Source: Glycomyces sambucus
GTDB taxonomy: Bacteria; Actinomycetota; Actinomycetes; Mycobacteriales; Micromonosporaceae
Length of the DNA stretch: 64,000 nucleotides
NCBI RefSeq assembly: GCF_900102815.1
Contig: NZ_FNGF01000004.1
Location: 434,001 to 498,000 of the forward strand
Direction of reading: 5' to 3'
The notes below the pieces were generated by a model that was not told the origin of the DNA, made no database searches, and worked only from the letters and a program-made list of their open reading frames with translations. The position numbers and the translations under genes were made by a program. Position 1 is the stretch's first letter. Each line of letters opens with the position of its first letter. Of the stretch, positions 34,463-43,666 are shown piece after piece.

Positions 34463-35676
34463 GCGGTCCCTTTCGGCAGTGCGACGCGGACGGTCCAGGT
34501 CCCGGGGGCGGCGGCGGTCGGCGCGGTCCAGTCGGCCTCGGCGGTGCCGCCGAGGACGGCGGCGCGCTCGGCGATCCCGATGAGGCCCCTCCCGCCCGGG
34601 CGCGGGCGGGGCCGGCGGGCGGCGGGGCTCGCGACGGCCACGGCCACCTCCTCCCCCGCGTCGACCAGGACGCTCGCGCGCGGCTCGTCGGCGTGGCGCA
34701 GCACGTTCGTGAGCGCCTCCTGGACGATCCGGTACGCCTCGCGGGAGGTCAGGCGGCCGACCGAGGCGAGGTCGCCGGTGACGCGCAGGTCGACCTCGAC
34801 GCCGGACTCGGCGGCGAGGGAGGCGAGGTCGGCGAGGTCCTTCTGGGGGCCGCGCGCGTCGTCGCGGTCCTCGCGGAGGGCCCCGATGACGGCGTCGAGT
34901 TCGGCGAGGGCGCCGCGGGCGGTCTCGCCGACGGCGGCCATGGCGCGGGCGGCGAACACGGGGTCGGCCTCGATGAGCCGGGAGGCAGCCTCGGACTGGA
35001 CCACGACCACCGAGAGCGCGTGGCCGACCGAGTCGTGCAGCTCGCGGGCGATGCGGTTGCGGGCGGCCAGTCGGGCGGTCTCGGCGCGCGAGGCGGCGAG
35101 CCGGTCGGCCGCGCCCTGCCCCAGCAGGCCCGGCGCGAGCGCCCGCATCCCGGCGGCCGCGGCGGCGACGAGGTAGACCAGGGCCAGGAGCAGGCCCGGC
35201 CCGGTGAGCAGGCCCCAGTCGGGGAGCCACCCGACGTAGGCGCCGGTGGGCGCCATGTCGAGCACGGCGCGGGCGCCCTGGATGAGGAGGTAGGCGCAGA
35301 AGGGCACGAGCCCGAGCGTGACGCCGCTGAGCGCGCCGCCGACGACCGCGTGGAGGGTGAACCAGCAGCCGGTGCGCCAGCGCGAGTTCCAGGTGCCGTC
35401 GTCGGCGGGCGAGGCGAACTCGGCGCCGAGGAGGCGGCGGGCGGCGGTGCGCTCGACCTCGCGGTCGGGCAGGAGCAGCGAGACCGCGGCGGTGAGCGGG
35501 ATGACGGCGGCGAACACGGCCGGGTGCAGGGCGCCCTCGAAGCCGGCCTCGGGGTGGAACCAGTTGTAGACGATGGCGCCGACCAGCATGAACGGCATCA
35601 TGAGGGCGCCGCCGAGGATGAGCCACACCCAGCCGCGGTAGGTGGCCCCGGACCGGAGCGGGGCGAGGAGGCGCAT
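34459..35676 (-). CDS. Sensor histidine kinase, HisKA_3 type
   Basis: A 405-residue sensor kinase. Four to five transmembrane helices fill residues 15-195, with no large extracellular domain. HisKA_3 dimerisation helix IARELHDSVGHALSVVVVQ carries the phospho-His; the HATPase domain has EALTNVLRHA (N box) and GRGLIGIAERAAVLGG (G box). ATG 35676 is preferred; a GTG at 35703 is possible, neither having a strong ribosome site. Such intramembrane-sensing kinases often detect envelope stress, which would fit the neighbouring ABC system. Confidence 0.9.
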   Translation of the reverse strand: MRLLAPLRSGATYRGWVWLILGGALMMPFMLVGAIVYNWFHPEAGFEGALHPAVFAAVIPLTAAVSLLLPDREVERTAARRLLGAEFASPADDGTWNSRWRTGCWFTLHAVVGGALSGVTLGLVPFCAYLLIQGARAVLDMAPTGAYVGWLPDWGLLTGPGLLLALVYLVAAAAAGMRALAPGLLGQGAADRLAASRAETARLAARNRIARELHDSVGHALSVVVVQSEAASRLIEADPVFAARAMAAVGETARGALAELDAVIGALREDRDDARGPQKDLADLASLAAESGVEVDLRVTGDLASVGRLTSREAYRIVQEALTNVLRHADEPRASVLVDAGEEVAVAVASPAARRPRPRPGGRGLIGIAERAAVLGGTAEADWTAPTAAAPGTWTVRVALPKGTA

Positions 35677-35757
35677 GGGGCCATTGTGCCAGCGGACGTT
35701 CACGGCTCCAGCCTGCCGGGCGCGCGCGGGCCCCGCCTCCCTCGCGGGGGCGGGGGC

Positions 35758-35777
35758 GGTCCCCCGCGCGGGGGACC
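35758..35777. terminator. Perfect 20-bp GC palindrome after the VOC gene
   Basis: GGTCCCCCGC immediately followed by its reverse complement GCGGGGGACC, 11 bp beyond the VOC gene stop and between it and the kinase gene. Likely I-shaped terminator for the VOC gene. Confidence 0.6.
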
Positions 35778-35788
35778 GGGCCGCGCCG

Positions 35789-36268
35789 CTACGCGCCCTC
35801 GTAGGCGTCCTTGAGGCCCTGGAGGTCGATCTTCTTCATGGCGTACATGGCCTTGACGGCGCGCTCGGCGCCGGCCCGGTCGGGCCCGCCGACGTACCGC
35901 TCGGCCTCGGTGGACCACACCTGCCAGTTGACGCCCCACTTGTCGGCGATCCAGCCGCATTCGATCTCCTTGCCGCCGTTGGCGAGGAACGCGTCCCACA
36001 GGCGGTCGATCTCGTCCTGGCCCTCGCAGTTGACCAGGAGCGACATGGCGTGGTCGTGCTTGGCGGAGTCGTCGCCGTTGATGCCGGTGAACTGCTGCCC
36101 GGCGAGCTCGAAGTTGACGACCATGGCCGTCCCGGGCTCGCCGTGCGCGTCCTCGACGAACGGGATGCTCCCGGTGATCCTGCCGTCGTCGAACAGGGAG
36201 GTGTAGAACTCGGCGGCCGCCTGGGCGGCCCCGTCGGTGTACCAGATGTTGGTGACGATCTTCTGCAT
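35789..36268 (-). CDS. VOC-family protein (PhnB / 3-demethylubiquinone methyltransferase-like)
   Basis: A 159-residue vicinal-oxygen-chelate protein starting MQKIVTNIWYTDGAAQAAAEFY, with NFELAGQQFTGINGDD, MSLLVNCEGQDEIDRLWD, CGWIADKWGVNWQV and a short C-terminal extension. These small beta-alpha-beta proteins of the PhnB-like group often carry the misleading name 3-demethylubiquinone-9 3-methyltransferase. ATG 36268 has GGAAGGA upstream. It is divergent from the DUF1801 gene. Function unknown. Confidence 0.83.
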   Translation of the reverse strand: MQKIVTNIWYTDGAAQAAAEFYTSLFDDGRITGSIPFVEDAHGEPGTAMVVNFELAGQQFTGINGDDSAKHDHAMSLLVNCEGQDEIDRLWDAFLANGGKEIECGWIADKWGVNWQVWSTEAERYVGGPDRAGAERAVKAMYAMKKIDLQGLKDAYEGA

Positions 36269-36373
36269 GGTCGGGTCCTTCCGAACTGGTGGCTCACGCC
36301 GATTGCACCAGTTGAGACGAGGCGGCGCGCCGGAACTCACCGGATCGCGGCGGGCGGGGGATACATTCGGCGC

Positions 36374-36724
36374 ATGGTGCAGAGCGACGCCGCGACCGTG
36401 GACGAGTACCTGGCCGGCCTCCCGGAGGACCGCCGGGCGGCGGTGGCCGCGATCCGGGAGGTCCTGCGCGGGGAGCTGACCGGGTTCACCGAGGCCATGG
36501 CCTACGGGATGCCGTGCTTCCGGCGCGGCGATGGCACCGAGGTCGCCTACGCGTCCCAGAAGCGGCACCTGTCGGTGTACCTCCTGCGCGACGACCTCAA
36601 GGAGGCGTTCGCCGACCGCCTCGCCGGGCACGACACGGGCAAGGGGTGCCTGCGGTTCTCCACGCCCGCGAAGGTGGACCTGCCGCTGGTCCGGGACCTC
36701 GCGCGGGCCGTCGCCGCGTCCTAG
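36374..36724 (+). CDS. DUF1801 domain-containing protein
   Basis: A 116-residue DUF1801 (YdhG/YjbR-like) protein. Motifs: VDEYLAGLPEDRRAAVAAIREVL at the N-terminus, YGMPCFRR and VAYASQKRHLSVYL, GKGCLRFSTPAKVDLPLV at the C-terminus. It is divergent from the VOC gene (105 bp apart), and the two could share a promoter. Function unknown; homologues often sit beside VOC/PhnB genes. Confidence 0.85.
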   Translation: MVQSDAATVDEYLAGLPEDRRAAVAAIREVLRGELTGFTEAMAYGMPCFRRGDGTEVAYASQKRHLSVYLLRDDLKEAFADRLAGHDTGKGCLRFSTPAKVDLPLVRDLARAVAAS

Positions 36725-37018
36725 ACGGGCCGGCGGCCCCGCCACCGACCGCGGCTGGACCCAGAACCTCGGCGCGGCCCTCGCGGGCCTCGCCCCCGTC
36801 GAGGTCCGGAGCCGCGACCCCGGTACCGCGGCCGACCTCCTCGAACGGCGCTCGACGCCTACCGCGAGTGCGGCGACGATCTCGGGGAGGCGTTCGTCCG
36901 CAGCCGCCTCGCGCACGCGCGCCCTCCAGGGCTTCGCCTGCACGAGGCGATCGGGACCTACGGCAGCGCCGAACTCGCCGGACTGCTCGGCGACCCGCTC
37001 GCCGACGGGAACGCGTGA
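36725..37018 (+). pseudogene. Frameshifted remnant of an unidentified gene
   Basis: Third-position GC and residue composition look coding, but the reading frame changes. A frame reading DRGWTQNLGAALAGLAPVEV... runs to about 36848, then a second frame continues with ALDAYRECGDDLGEAFVRSRL... to a TGA at 37016-37018. No start codon is seen. Its 3' end overlaps the end of the convergent MFS gene by 61 bp, which may explain that transporter's unusual Ser/Pro tail. The family is not recognised. Confidence 0.4.
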
Positions 37019-38187
37019 CGGCGCGCCCCGAGCGCCACCAGCAGCACCGGGACGCCGAGGACCGCCACGGTCCACGCCAGCGACAGCGGCCCGAACTGCA
37101 CCAGCAGGAGCCCGCCCAGGGCCCCGCCCGCGGCCGTCGCCGCGTTCCACAGGGTCACGACCACCGCCTGCACGGTGTCGGCGGCCTTCGCGCCCGCCTG
37201 CCCGGCCGCGGTCTGGAGCAGCGTCGGCACCCCGCCGTGCCCCAGGCCCCACAGCGCCACGGCGACGTAGACGAGCACCGGGGACTCCGCGGCGACCGCC
37301 AGGAGCGTCGCGGCCGCCGCGGTGAGGACCGCGGCCCCGATCGTGAGCCGCCGCAGCCTCCGGTCGATCTGCGCGCCGGTGATCCAGATGCTCGCGATCG
37401 ACGCGACCCCGAACACCAGCAGCACCCGGTCGACCGCGCCGCCCATCCCGAACCGCTCCAGGAACGCCGCGATGTACGTGTACAGGACGTTGAACGCGAC
37501 CACGTAGGCCGCGATCACCGCCAGGACCGCCGCGACCCCCGGAATCGCCACCGCGCGCGCCACCGGCGTGCGCTGCCCCGACCGCTGGCCCGGGAAGTCC
37601 GGGACCGCCAGCGTGATCCACACGATCGACAGCACCGCCAGCGCCGACATGACGCCGAACGACTCCCGCCAGCCCAGGAACCCGCCGATGAACGTCCCCG
37701 CCGGCACCCCGAGCGCCAGCGCCAACGGGATGCCCGCCATGACGATCGCGATGGCCCTGCCCTCCATGCCCTTCGGGGCCAGGCGCCGCGCGTACCCGAC
37801 CATGAGCGCCCACGACAGGCCCGCGGCCATGCCCGCCACGAAGCGCGCGCCCATCGTCAGCAGGTAGTCCGTGGAGACGGCGGTGACGGTGTTCGCCGCG
37901 ACGAACCCGGCCATCGCCAGCAGCAGCACCGGGCGCCGGCCCCACCCGGCGGTGAGCGCGGACAGCGGGATCACCGTCAGGGCCGTGCCGATCGCGTACA
38001 CGGTGACCGCCTGGCCCATCGCGGCCTCGCCCACCCCCAGGCTCGCGCGCATCCCCGGCAGGAGCCCGGCGGGCAGCGACTCGGTGATGACGGTGATGAA
38101 CACCGCGGTCGACAGCGCGAGGAGCCCGGAGACGGGCAGCCGCTCCCGCGGCGGCGCCCCTGACGGGGAGAGGGTCGTTTGACTCAT
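36958..38187 (-). CDS. MFS transporter (DHA1-type drug/sugar efflux-like)
   Basis: A 409-residue, 12-helix major facilitator protein. After a short cytoplasmic N-terminus, helix 1 reads ALSTAVFITVITESLPAGLLP. The loop 2-3 motif is GWGRRPVLL. The pattern, with YAIGTALTVIPLSALTAG and GARFVAGMAAG, fits AraJ/sugar-efflux-like DHA1 exporters. The last about 15 residues (SASGSPSSPASSALP) are low complexity and lie over a gene remnant. It is divergent from a MerR regulator with a MerR-type operator between, so it is likely an inducible efflux pump. Confidence 0.88.
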   Translation of the reverse strand: MSQTTLSPSGAPPRERLPVSGLLALSTAVFITVITESLPAGLLPGMRASLGVGEAAMGQAVTVYAIGTALTVIPLSALTAGWGRRPVLLLAMAGFVAANTVTAVSTDYLLTMGARFVAGMAAGLSWALMVGYARRLAPKGMEGRAIAIVMAGIPLALALGVPAGTFIGGFLGWRESFGVMSALAVLSIVWITLAVPDFPGQRSGQRTPVARAVAIPGVAAVLAVIAAYVVAFNVLYTYIAAFLERFGMGGAVDRVLLVFGVASIASIWITGAQIDRRLRRLTIGAAVLTAAAATLLAVAAESPVLVYVAVALWGLGHGGVPTLLQTAAGQAGAKAADTVQAVVVTLWNAATAAGGALGGLLLVQFGPLSLAWTVAVLGVPVLLVALGARRHAFPSASGSPSSPASSALP

Positions 38188-38203
38188 GTGGAAAAGCGTC
38201 TAA

Positions 38204-38223
38204 CCTTGACACTAATGTCAGAG
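38204..38223. promoter_or_regulatory. MerR-type operator/promoter between MFS and merR
   Basis: CCTTGACA-CTAA-TGTCAGAG contains a perfect TGACA/TGTCA repeat. Its TTGACA also reads as a -35 box, as expected when a MerR protein acts inside a long-spacer promoter. It lies 16 bp upstream of the MFS start and 25 bp upstream of merR. Confidence 0.65.
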
Positions 38224-38247
38224 TCCAGTCGGAGTGAGGCGGGCCAT

Positions 38248-38610
38248 ATGAGGATCGGCGAGCTGGCGGAGCGCACCGGCGCCCCCGCCCGGATGCTGCG
38301 CTACTACGAGCAGCACGGCCTCATCACCGCCGAGCGCTCCCCCAACGGCTACCGGGACTTCCCCGAGGCCATCGTCGACCGCGTCCGCCAGATCCGCGGC
38401 CTCCTCGACGCCGGCGTCCCCGTCAAGATCATCAAGCAGATCCTCCCCTGCCTCGGCAGCCCCGAGGAGATCTACTTCCCCGTGCCCGACCCCGAGATGC
38501 TCGCCCAGCTCGAGGAGCAGCGCGACCGCATGACCCGCAAGGCCGAGTGCGTCCTGCGGAACCGCGACGCCATCGCCGCCTACCTCGAACGCGTCAGCGG
38601 CACCGCGTGA
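38248..38610 (+). CDS. MerR-family transcriptional regulator
   Basis: A 120-residue MerR protein. The winged HTH starts MRIGELAERTGAPARMLRYYEQHGLI, followed by RSPNGYRDF. A dimerisation helix spans about 75-110. The short C-terminal region has CLGSPEEIYFPVPDPEML with a single Cys, without the Cys cluster of metal sensors, so a small-molecule sensor is likelier. The ATG at 38248 follows GTGAGG; an in-frame ATG at 38179 lies inside the MFS gene and would span the operator. The next small gene overlaps its stop by 4 bp. Confidence 0.9.
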   Translation: MRIGELAERTGAPARMLRYYEQHGLITAERSPNGYRDFPEAIVDRVRQIRGLLDAGVPVKIIKQILPCLGSPEEIYFPVPDPEMLAQLEEQRDRMTRKAECVLRNRDAIAAYLERVSGTA

Positions 38611-38849
38611 ACCGCCTCCGCACCCTGATCCTCGCCCTCGCCGTGCGCGCCCAGACCATGACCGTCCTCGGCTACATGGGCGTCATCTCGCTCATCGGCG
38701 TCGAAGCGCTCGTCGTGGTCCTCGGCTTCACCACGGTCTTCCCCATCGCGATCCCCTTCGTCCTCATCGCCGTCGCCGCCGCCTGGTACGGCCGCGACCG
38801 CCTCCGCGCCCTCTGGACCGCGATCAAGTCCAGACGCGAACGCGCCTAA
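38607..38849 (+). CDS. Small two-helix membrane protein coupled to merR
   Basis: An 80-residue protein starting at GTG inside the merR stop (GTGA overlap). Two transmembrane helices (about 18-38 TVLGYMGVISLIGVEALVVV and 40-60 FTTVFPIAIPFVLIAVAAAW) are flanked by basic segments RLRTLILALAVR and KSRRERA. I know no family for it. Its coupling to merR and the divergent MFS pump suggests an accessory role in efflux. Its last 4 bp overlap the convergent priA stop. Confidence 0.65.
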   Translation: MNRLRTLILALAVRAQTMTVLGYMGVISLIGVEALVVVLGFTTVFPIAIPFVLIAVAAAWYGRDRLRALWTAIKSRRERA

Positions 38850-40762
38850 GCGATCTCGCGCGGGTCGATCTGGACTCTGACCGGGTCGGCCTTCGCGTTC
38901 GCGCGTTCGGCCGTGGCCTTGGCGAGGGTCGCCGCGAGGGCGGCGCCGTCGCGGCGGCGCACGCGCAGGAGCAGGCGCTCGGTGTGCTCGTCGACCGGGA
39001 TCGGGCCGATCGGCTCGGCCCCGAGGTCGTGCGGGAGGTCGGTCGCCAGCTTCTCCGGCTCGCCGTTCGGGCCCGTCAGGGCCGCGAACTTCATCACCGG
39101 CGGGAAGCCCAGCTCGGTGCGCTCCTCCAGTTCGCGCGCCGCGAACCAGGCCGGGTCCCAGCGCATGAGGGCCTGGACCACCGCGAGCCCGCCGTCCGCG
39201 ACCACGACCGCGGTCCCGTCCGGCCGCGCCAGCGCCACCGCGTTCATCCAGCGCCGCAGCGCCTCCTCGCTCGCCGTCAGCTCCGCGCGCGTCAGCAGCG
39301 CCCACGTGTCGAGCAGCAGCACCGCGCCGTAGCCCTCGGCCGCCGCCGGTTCGACGCCCGGGGTCGCCACCACCACGGCCGCACCCGCGGGCGCCGACTC
39401 GAGGCGGTTGACGCCCGTCGACTCCACGACCGGGGTGTCCGGGAACGCCTGGGCCAGCTCCTCCACCGTCCGCTCGGCCCCGATCACCACCGCGCGCACG
39501 CGGTTCGATCCGCATTCGGCGCAGCGGAAGTCGCGCGCGACCGTCCCGCACCACCCGCACACCGGGTCGCGGCGCGGGCCCAGCAGCCGCAGCGGGCCCG
39601 AGCAGTTCGGGCAGGCCGCGCGGGTGCGGCAGCGCTGGCAGGAGACGGCGGGCACGTAGCCGCGGCGCGGGACCTGGACGAGGACGGGCCGGTCCTTGGC
39701 GAGCGCCGCCCGGGCGGCCTCCCAGGCGACGGTCGGCAGGCGCGCGGTGCCGCCGGAGGGGTCGCGTTCGAGGTCGGACTCGTCGCCGACCGGGACGATG
39801 CGGGGCGTGGCCGAGCGGATCTCGCCGCGCGGGGCGGTCATCGAGACCGCCCAGCGGGTCTCCACGAGCAGCTGCGCCTGCGGGGTCCGGGCGTGGGCGC
39901 CGACGAGGCAGGCGGCCTTCGCGAGGCCCGCGCGGGTGAGGAGGACTTCGCGCGCGTGCGGGTAGGGCGCGTGGCGGTCGACGTGGGAGCCGTCGCCGTC
40001 GTCCCAGATCGCGACCAGGCCGAGGTTCGGGACGGGCGCGAACGCGGCGGCGCGGGTCCCGGCCACGATCCTCACGTCGCCCCGCGCGGCCTTCAGGAAG
40101 GCCCTGTAGCGCTTCGTGGGCCCGGCCTGCGCCGAGAGGACCACGTGCCGGTCAGGGCCGAGCACGGCCTCCAGGGCGGCGTCGAGGCGGTCGAGGTCGG
40201 TCTGGTCGGGGACGACGAGCACCGCGCCGCGCCCGGCGGCGGCCGTCGCCGCGGCGGCCTCGGCGAACCGGGCCGGCCAGTCCTCCCCCGGCACCGCGGT
40301 CCACACGGCCCTCGGCGACTTGGTGTCGTGCAGCGCGCGCAAGAATGCCTCGCCCGCGATATACCTCTTCCAGTGATCCGAGGAGGGCGCCGCCACCGGC
40401 AGCACCTCGGCGGGGGCCTCGGCCTCGACCCGCACGCGCCGCTCCGGCACCGCCAGGCGCAGCACGTCGGACATCGTCCCCGCGTACCGGTCGGCCACCG
40501 CACGCGCCAGCACCGCGATCTCCTCGGTCACCACCGGCTGCGGGGAGACGAGGTCGGAGATCCACAGGAGCTTGCCCGCGAAGTCGGTCGAGGGCTTGAC
40601 GGCGATGACGAACCCGGCGACCTTCCTGCGCCCGAACCGGACCCGCACCCGGCACCCGGGCCGCACGTCCATGCCCTCGGGCACCAGGTAGTCGAAGAGG
40701 CGGTCCAGCTGCGGCAGCGGCTGGTCGATGCAGACCGCTGCGATCGCCGGGGACTCGTCCAT
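38846..40762 (-). CDS. priA: Primosomal protein N' (PriA), helicase-inactive actinobacterial form
   Basis: A 638-residue PriA homologue. Residues 1-105 are the 3'-DNA-binding domain (RLFDYLVPEGMDVRPGCRVRVRFGRR, in parts). The helicase region lacks the Walker A GxTGSGKT and the DEEH box; the corresponding text reads VAIWDDGDGSH. Zinc-binding cysteine pairs at about residues 379-420 (CQRC, CPNC, CGWC, CAEC) are kept. The C-terminal domain runs to about 638. This loss of ATPase motifs is usual for actinobacterial PriA, which may load the replisome without unwinding. Separated from metK by a terminator. Confidence 0.9.
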   Translation of the reverse strand: MDESPAIAAVCIDQPLPQLDRLFDYLVPEGMDVRPGCRVRVRFGRRKVAGFVIAVKPSTDFAGKLLWISDLVSPQPVVTEEIAVLARAVADRYAGTMSDVLRLAVPERRVRVEAEAPAEVLPVAAPSSDHWKRYIAGEAFLRALHDTKSPRAVWTAVPGEDWPARFAEAAAATAAAGRGAVLVVPDQTDLDRLDAALEAVLGPDRHVVLSAQAGPTKRYRAFLKAARGDVRIVAGTRAAAFAPVPNLGLVAIWDDGDGSHVDRHAPYPHAREVLLTRAGLAKAACLVGAHARTPQAQLLVETRWAVSMTAPRGEIRSATPRIVPVGDESDLERDPSGGTARLPTVAWEAARAALAKDRPVLVQVPRRGYVPAVSCQRCRTRAACPNCSGPLRLLGPRRDPVCGWCGTVARDFRCAECGSNRVRAVVIGAERTVEELAQAFPDTPVVESTGVNRLESAPAGAAVVVATPGVEPAAAEGYGAVLLLDTWALLTRAELTASEEALRRWMNAVALARPDGTAVVVADGGLAVVQALMRWDPAWFAARELEERTELGFPPVMKFAALTGPNGEPEKLATDLPHDLGAEPIGPIPVDEHTERLLLRVRRRDGAALAATLAKATAERANAKADPVRVQIDPREIA

Positions 40763-40763
40763 C

Positions 40764-40805
40764 CGATAAAAATACCGGGCGCCTCCGACGGTGGAGGGCG
40801 CCCGG
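40764..40805 (-). terminator. Rho-independent terminator of metK
   Basis: On the minus strand, CCGGGCGCCCTCC pairs with GGAGGCGCCCGG (one bulge) and is followed by TATTTTTATCG, 18 bp after the metK stop and just upstream of the priA start. Confidence 0.9.
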
Positions 40806-40822
40806 CGCGAAGTCCCGGCCGC

Positions 40823-42016
<1,194 letters not shown>

Positions 42017-42050
42017 GGCACTCCTCATAACCATTGCTCAAAACATGCCA

Positions 42051-42139
42051 CGCCGCCCAGCGGCGCACTTCGACCGACTTCGCAGCTCACAAGTCTATGC
42101 GCTCAAGATCTTCCCACCAAGTCGCCGCGCTGGGCGGCG
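42051..42139 (-). promoter_or_regulatory. Inverted repeats in the metK leader
   Basis: CGCCGCCCAGCG at 42051-42062 is the exact reverse complement of CGCTGGGCGGCG at 42128-42139. The first arm can alternatively pair locally as CGCCGC-CCA-GCGGCG (42051-42065). Two mutually exclusive folds upstream of metK suggest an attenuator-like leader. No known SAM riboswitch sequence is recognisable. Confidence 0.4.
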
Positions 42140-42145
42140 GCGGTG

Positions 42146-43336
42146 TCAGTGCCGTCCACCCACCGGGAGCCGGGCGGCCACCGCGTCCCAGACGGCGTCC
42201 GCGACCAGTTCTTTCGAGGTCTCGGCCAGCGCGGCGACGGGCCCGGCGGCGTCGAACACAGTGACGGAGTTCTCCAGGCGGCCGAACACGGCCCCGCCCG
42301 AGACGTCGTTGAGCACGACCAGGTCGGCGCCCTTCGCCTCGCGCTTGGCCTTGGCGTGCTCGGGGCCGTCGTGGGTCTCGGCGGCGAAGACGACGAGGAC
42401 CTGCCCGGGCCGCTTGGCGCGGCCCACGGCGGCGGCGATGTCCGCGGTCGAGGTGAGCGCGAGGTCGAGGTCGCCCTTGCGCTTGATCTTGCGGTCGGAG
42501 GTCTCCTTGGGGGTGAAGTCGGCGGGCGCGGCGGCGAGGACCACGGCGTCGGCCTCGGCGGCGGCCTTGACGGTGGCCTCGTGGAGCTCCCCGGTGGTCC
42601 CGGCGCGCTCGACGCGGACGCCGGCGGGCAGCGGGGCGTCGATGTGCGCGGCGATCAAGGTGACGTCGGCGCCGCGCGCGGCGGCCGCGGCGGCGAGGGC
42701 GATGCCCTGGCGGCCCGAGGAGTGGTTGCCGATGAAGCGGACCGGGTCGATCGGCTCGCGGGTGCCCCCGGCGGTGACCAGGACCCGGCGGCCGGCGAGG
42801 TCGCGGGCGGGCGAGGTCAGGAAGCCCTTGAGGAGGGCGAAGACCGCCTCGGGCTCGGGCAGGCGGCCGGGGCCGGTGTCGGCGCCCGTCAGGCGCCCCG
42901 AGTCGGGCTCGACCACGTGGTTGCCGCGCTCGCGCAGGACGGCGACGTTGGCGCGGGTGGCGGCGTGCTCCCACATCTCGGTGTGCATCGCCGGGGCGAA
43001 CACGACCGGGCAGGTAGCGGTGAGCAGCGTGGAGGTGAGCAGGTCGTCGGCGCGGCCGTGCGCGGCCCGCGCGAGCAGGTCGGCGGTGGCCGGGGCGACG
43101 ACGACGAGGTCGGCGGCGCGGCCGAGCCGCACGTGCTTGACCTCGGACACGTCCGAGAACACGCCGGAAGCCACCGGGCGGCCCGACAGGGCCTCCCAGG
43201 TGGCTTCACCGACGAACTTGAGCGCCGCCTCGGTGGGTATCACGGTCACCTCGTGACCGGACTCCTTGAGGAGGCGGAGCAGAATGCACGCCTTGTAGGC
43301 GGCGATGCCGCCCGACACGCCCAGGACGACGTTCAA
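42146..43336 (-). CDS. coaBC: Bifunctional phosphopantothenoylcysteine decarboxylase / phosphopantothenate-cysteine ligase
   Basis: A 396-residue fusion for two steps of coenzyme A synthesis. The CoaC flavoprotein part (residues 1 to about 180) begins VVLGVSGGIAAYKACILLRLL and has APAMHTEMW. The CoaB ligase part has VTAGGTREPIDPVRFIGNHSSGRQG, and KIKRKGDLDLALT. It starts at TTG 43336, 8 bp after the rpoZ stop, with GAGGGCC as ribosome site. Conserved order gmk-rpoZ-coaBC-metK. Confidence 0.94.
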   Translation of the reverse strand: MNVVLGVSGGIAAYKACILLRLLKESGHEVTVIPTEAALKFVGEATWEALSGRPVASGVFSDVSEVKHVRLGRAADLVVVAPATADLLARAAHGRADDLLTSTLLTATCPVVFAPAMHTEMWEHAATRANVAVLRERGNHVVEPDSGRLTGADTGPGRLPEPEAVFALLKGFLTSPARDLAGRRVLVTAGGTREPIDPVRFIGNHSSGRQGIALAAAAAARGADVTLIAAHIDAPLPAGVRVERAGTTGELHEATVKAAAEADAVVLAAAPADFTPKETSDRKIKRKGDLDLALTSTADIAAAVGRAKRPGQVLVVFAAETHDGPEHAKAKREAKGADLVVLNDVSGGAVFGRLENSVTVFDAAGPVAALAETSKELVADAVWDAVAARLPVGGRH

Positions 43337-43344
43337 CTGGCCCT

Positions 43345-43617
43345 CTACGCCTCGGTGTCGTCGAACGCCTTCGTCTCGAGCAGGCCCTTGTCGAGCTCGC
43401 GCATGGCGATCGACAGCGGCTTCTCCTCGGGCGTGGTCTCGACGAGCGGACCGACGTACTCCAGCAGGCCCTCGCCGAGCTGGGAGTAGTAGGCGTTGAT
43501 CTGACGGGCCCGCTTGGCGGAGTAGATGACCAGCTGGTACTTCGACTGGCTCTTCTTCAGCAGGTCGTCGATCGGCGGGTTGGTGATGCCGACGGGGTCG
43601 GCGACAGTCCCTGACAC
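43345..43617 (-). CDS. rpoZ: DNA-directed RNA polymerase omega subunit
   Basis: A 90-residue omega subunit that helps assemble RNA polymerase. [32 protein letters not shown] is the family core (in parts), followed by [21 protein letters not shown] start with AAGGA upstream. It lies between gmk and coaBC, as in other actinobacteria. Confidence 0.94.
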   Translation of the reverse strand: MSGTVADPVGITNPPIDDLLKKSQSKYQLVIYSAKRARQINAYYSQLGEGLLEYVGPLVETTPEEKPLSIAMRELDKGLLETKAFDDTEA

Positions 43618-43666
43618 GTGTTGTCCTTCGTGTGCGACTTGTGGGTGTTGCCAGCGCAGATCGGCG

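Noticed and set aside
42017-42145. SAM riboswitch before metK
   Set aside because: No conserved core of the SAM-I, SAM-II or SAM-IV types is visible; only inverted repeats.
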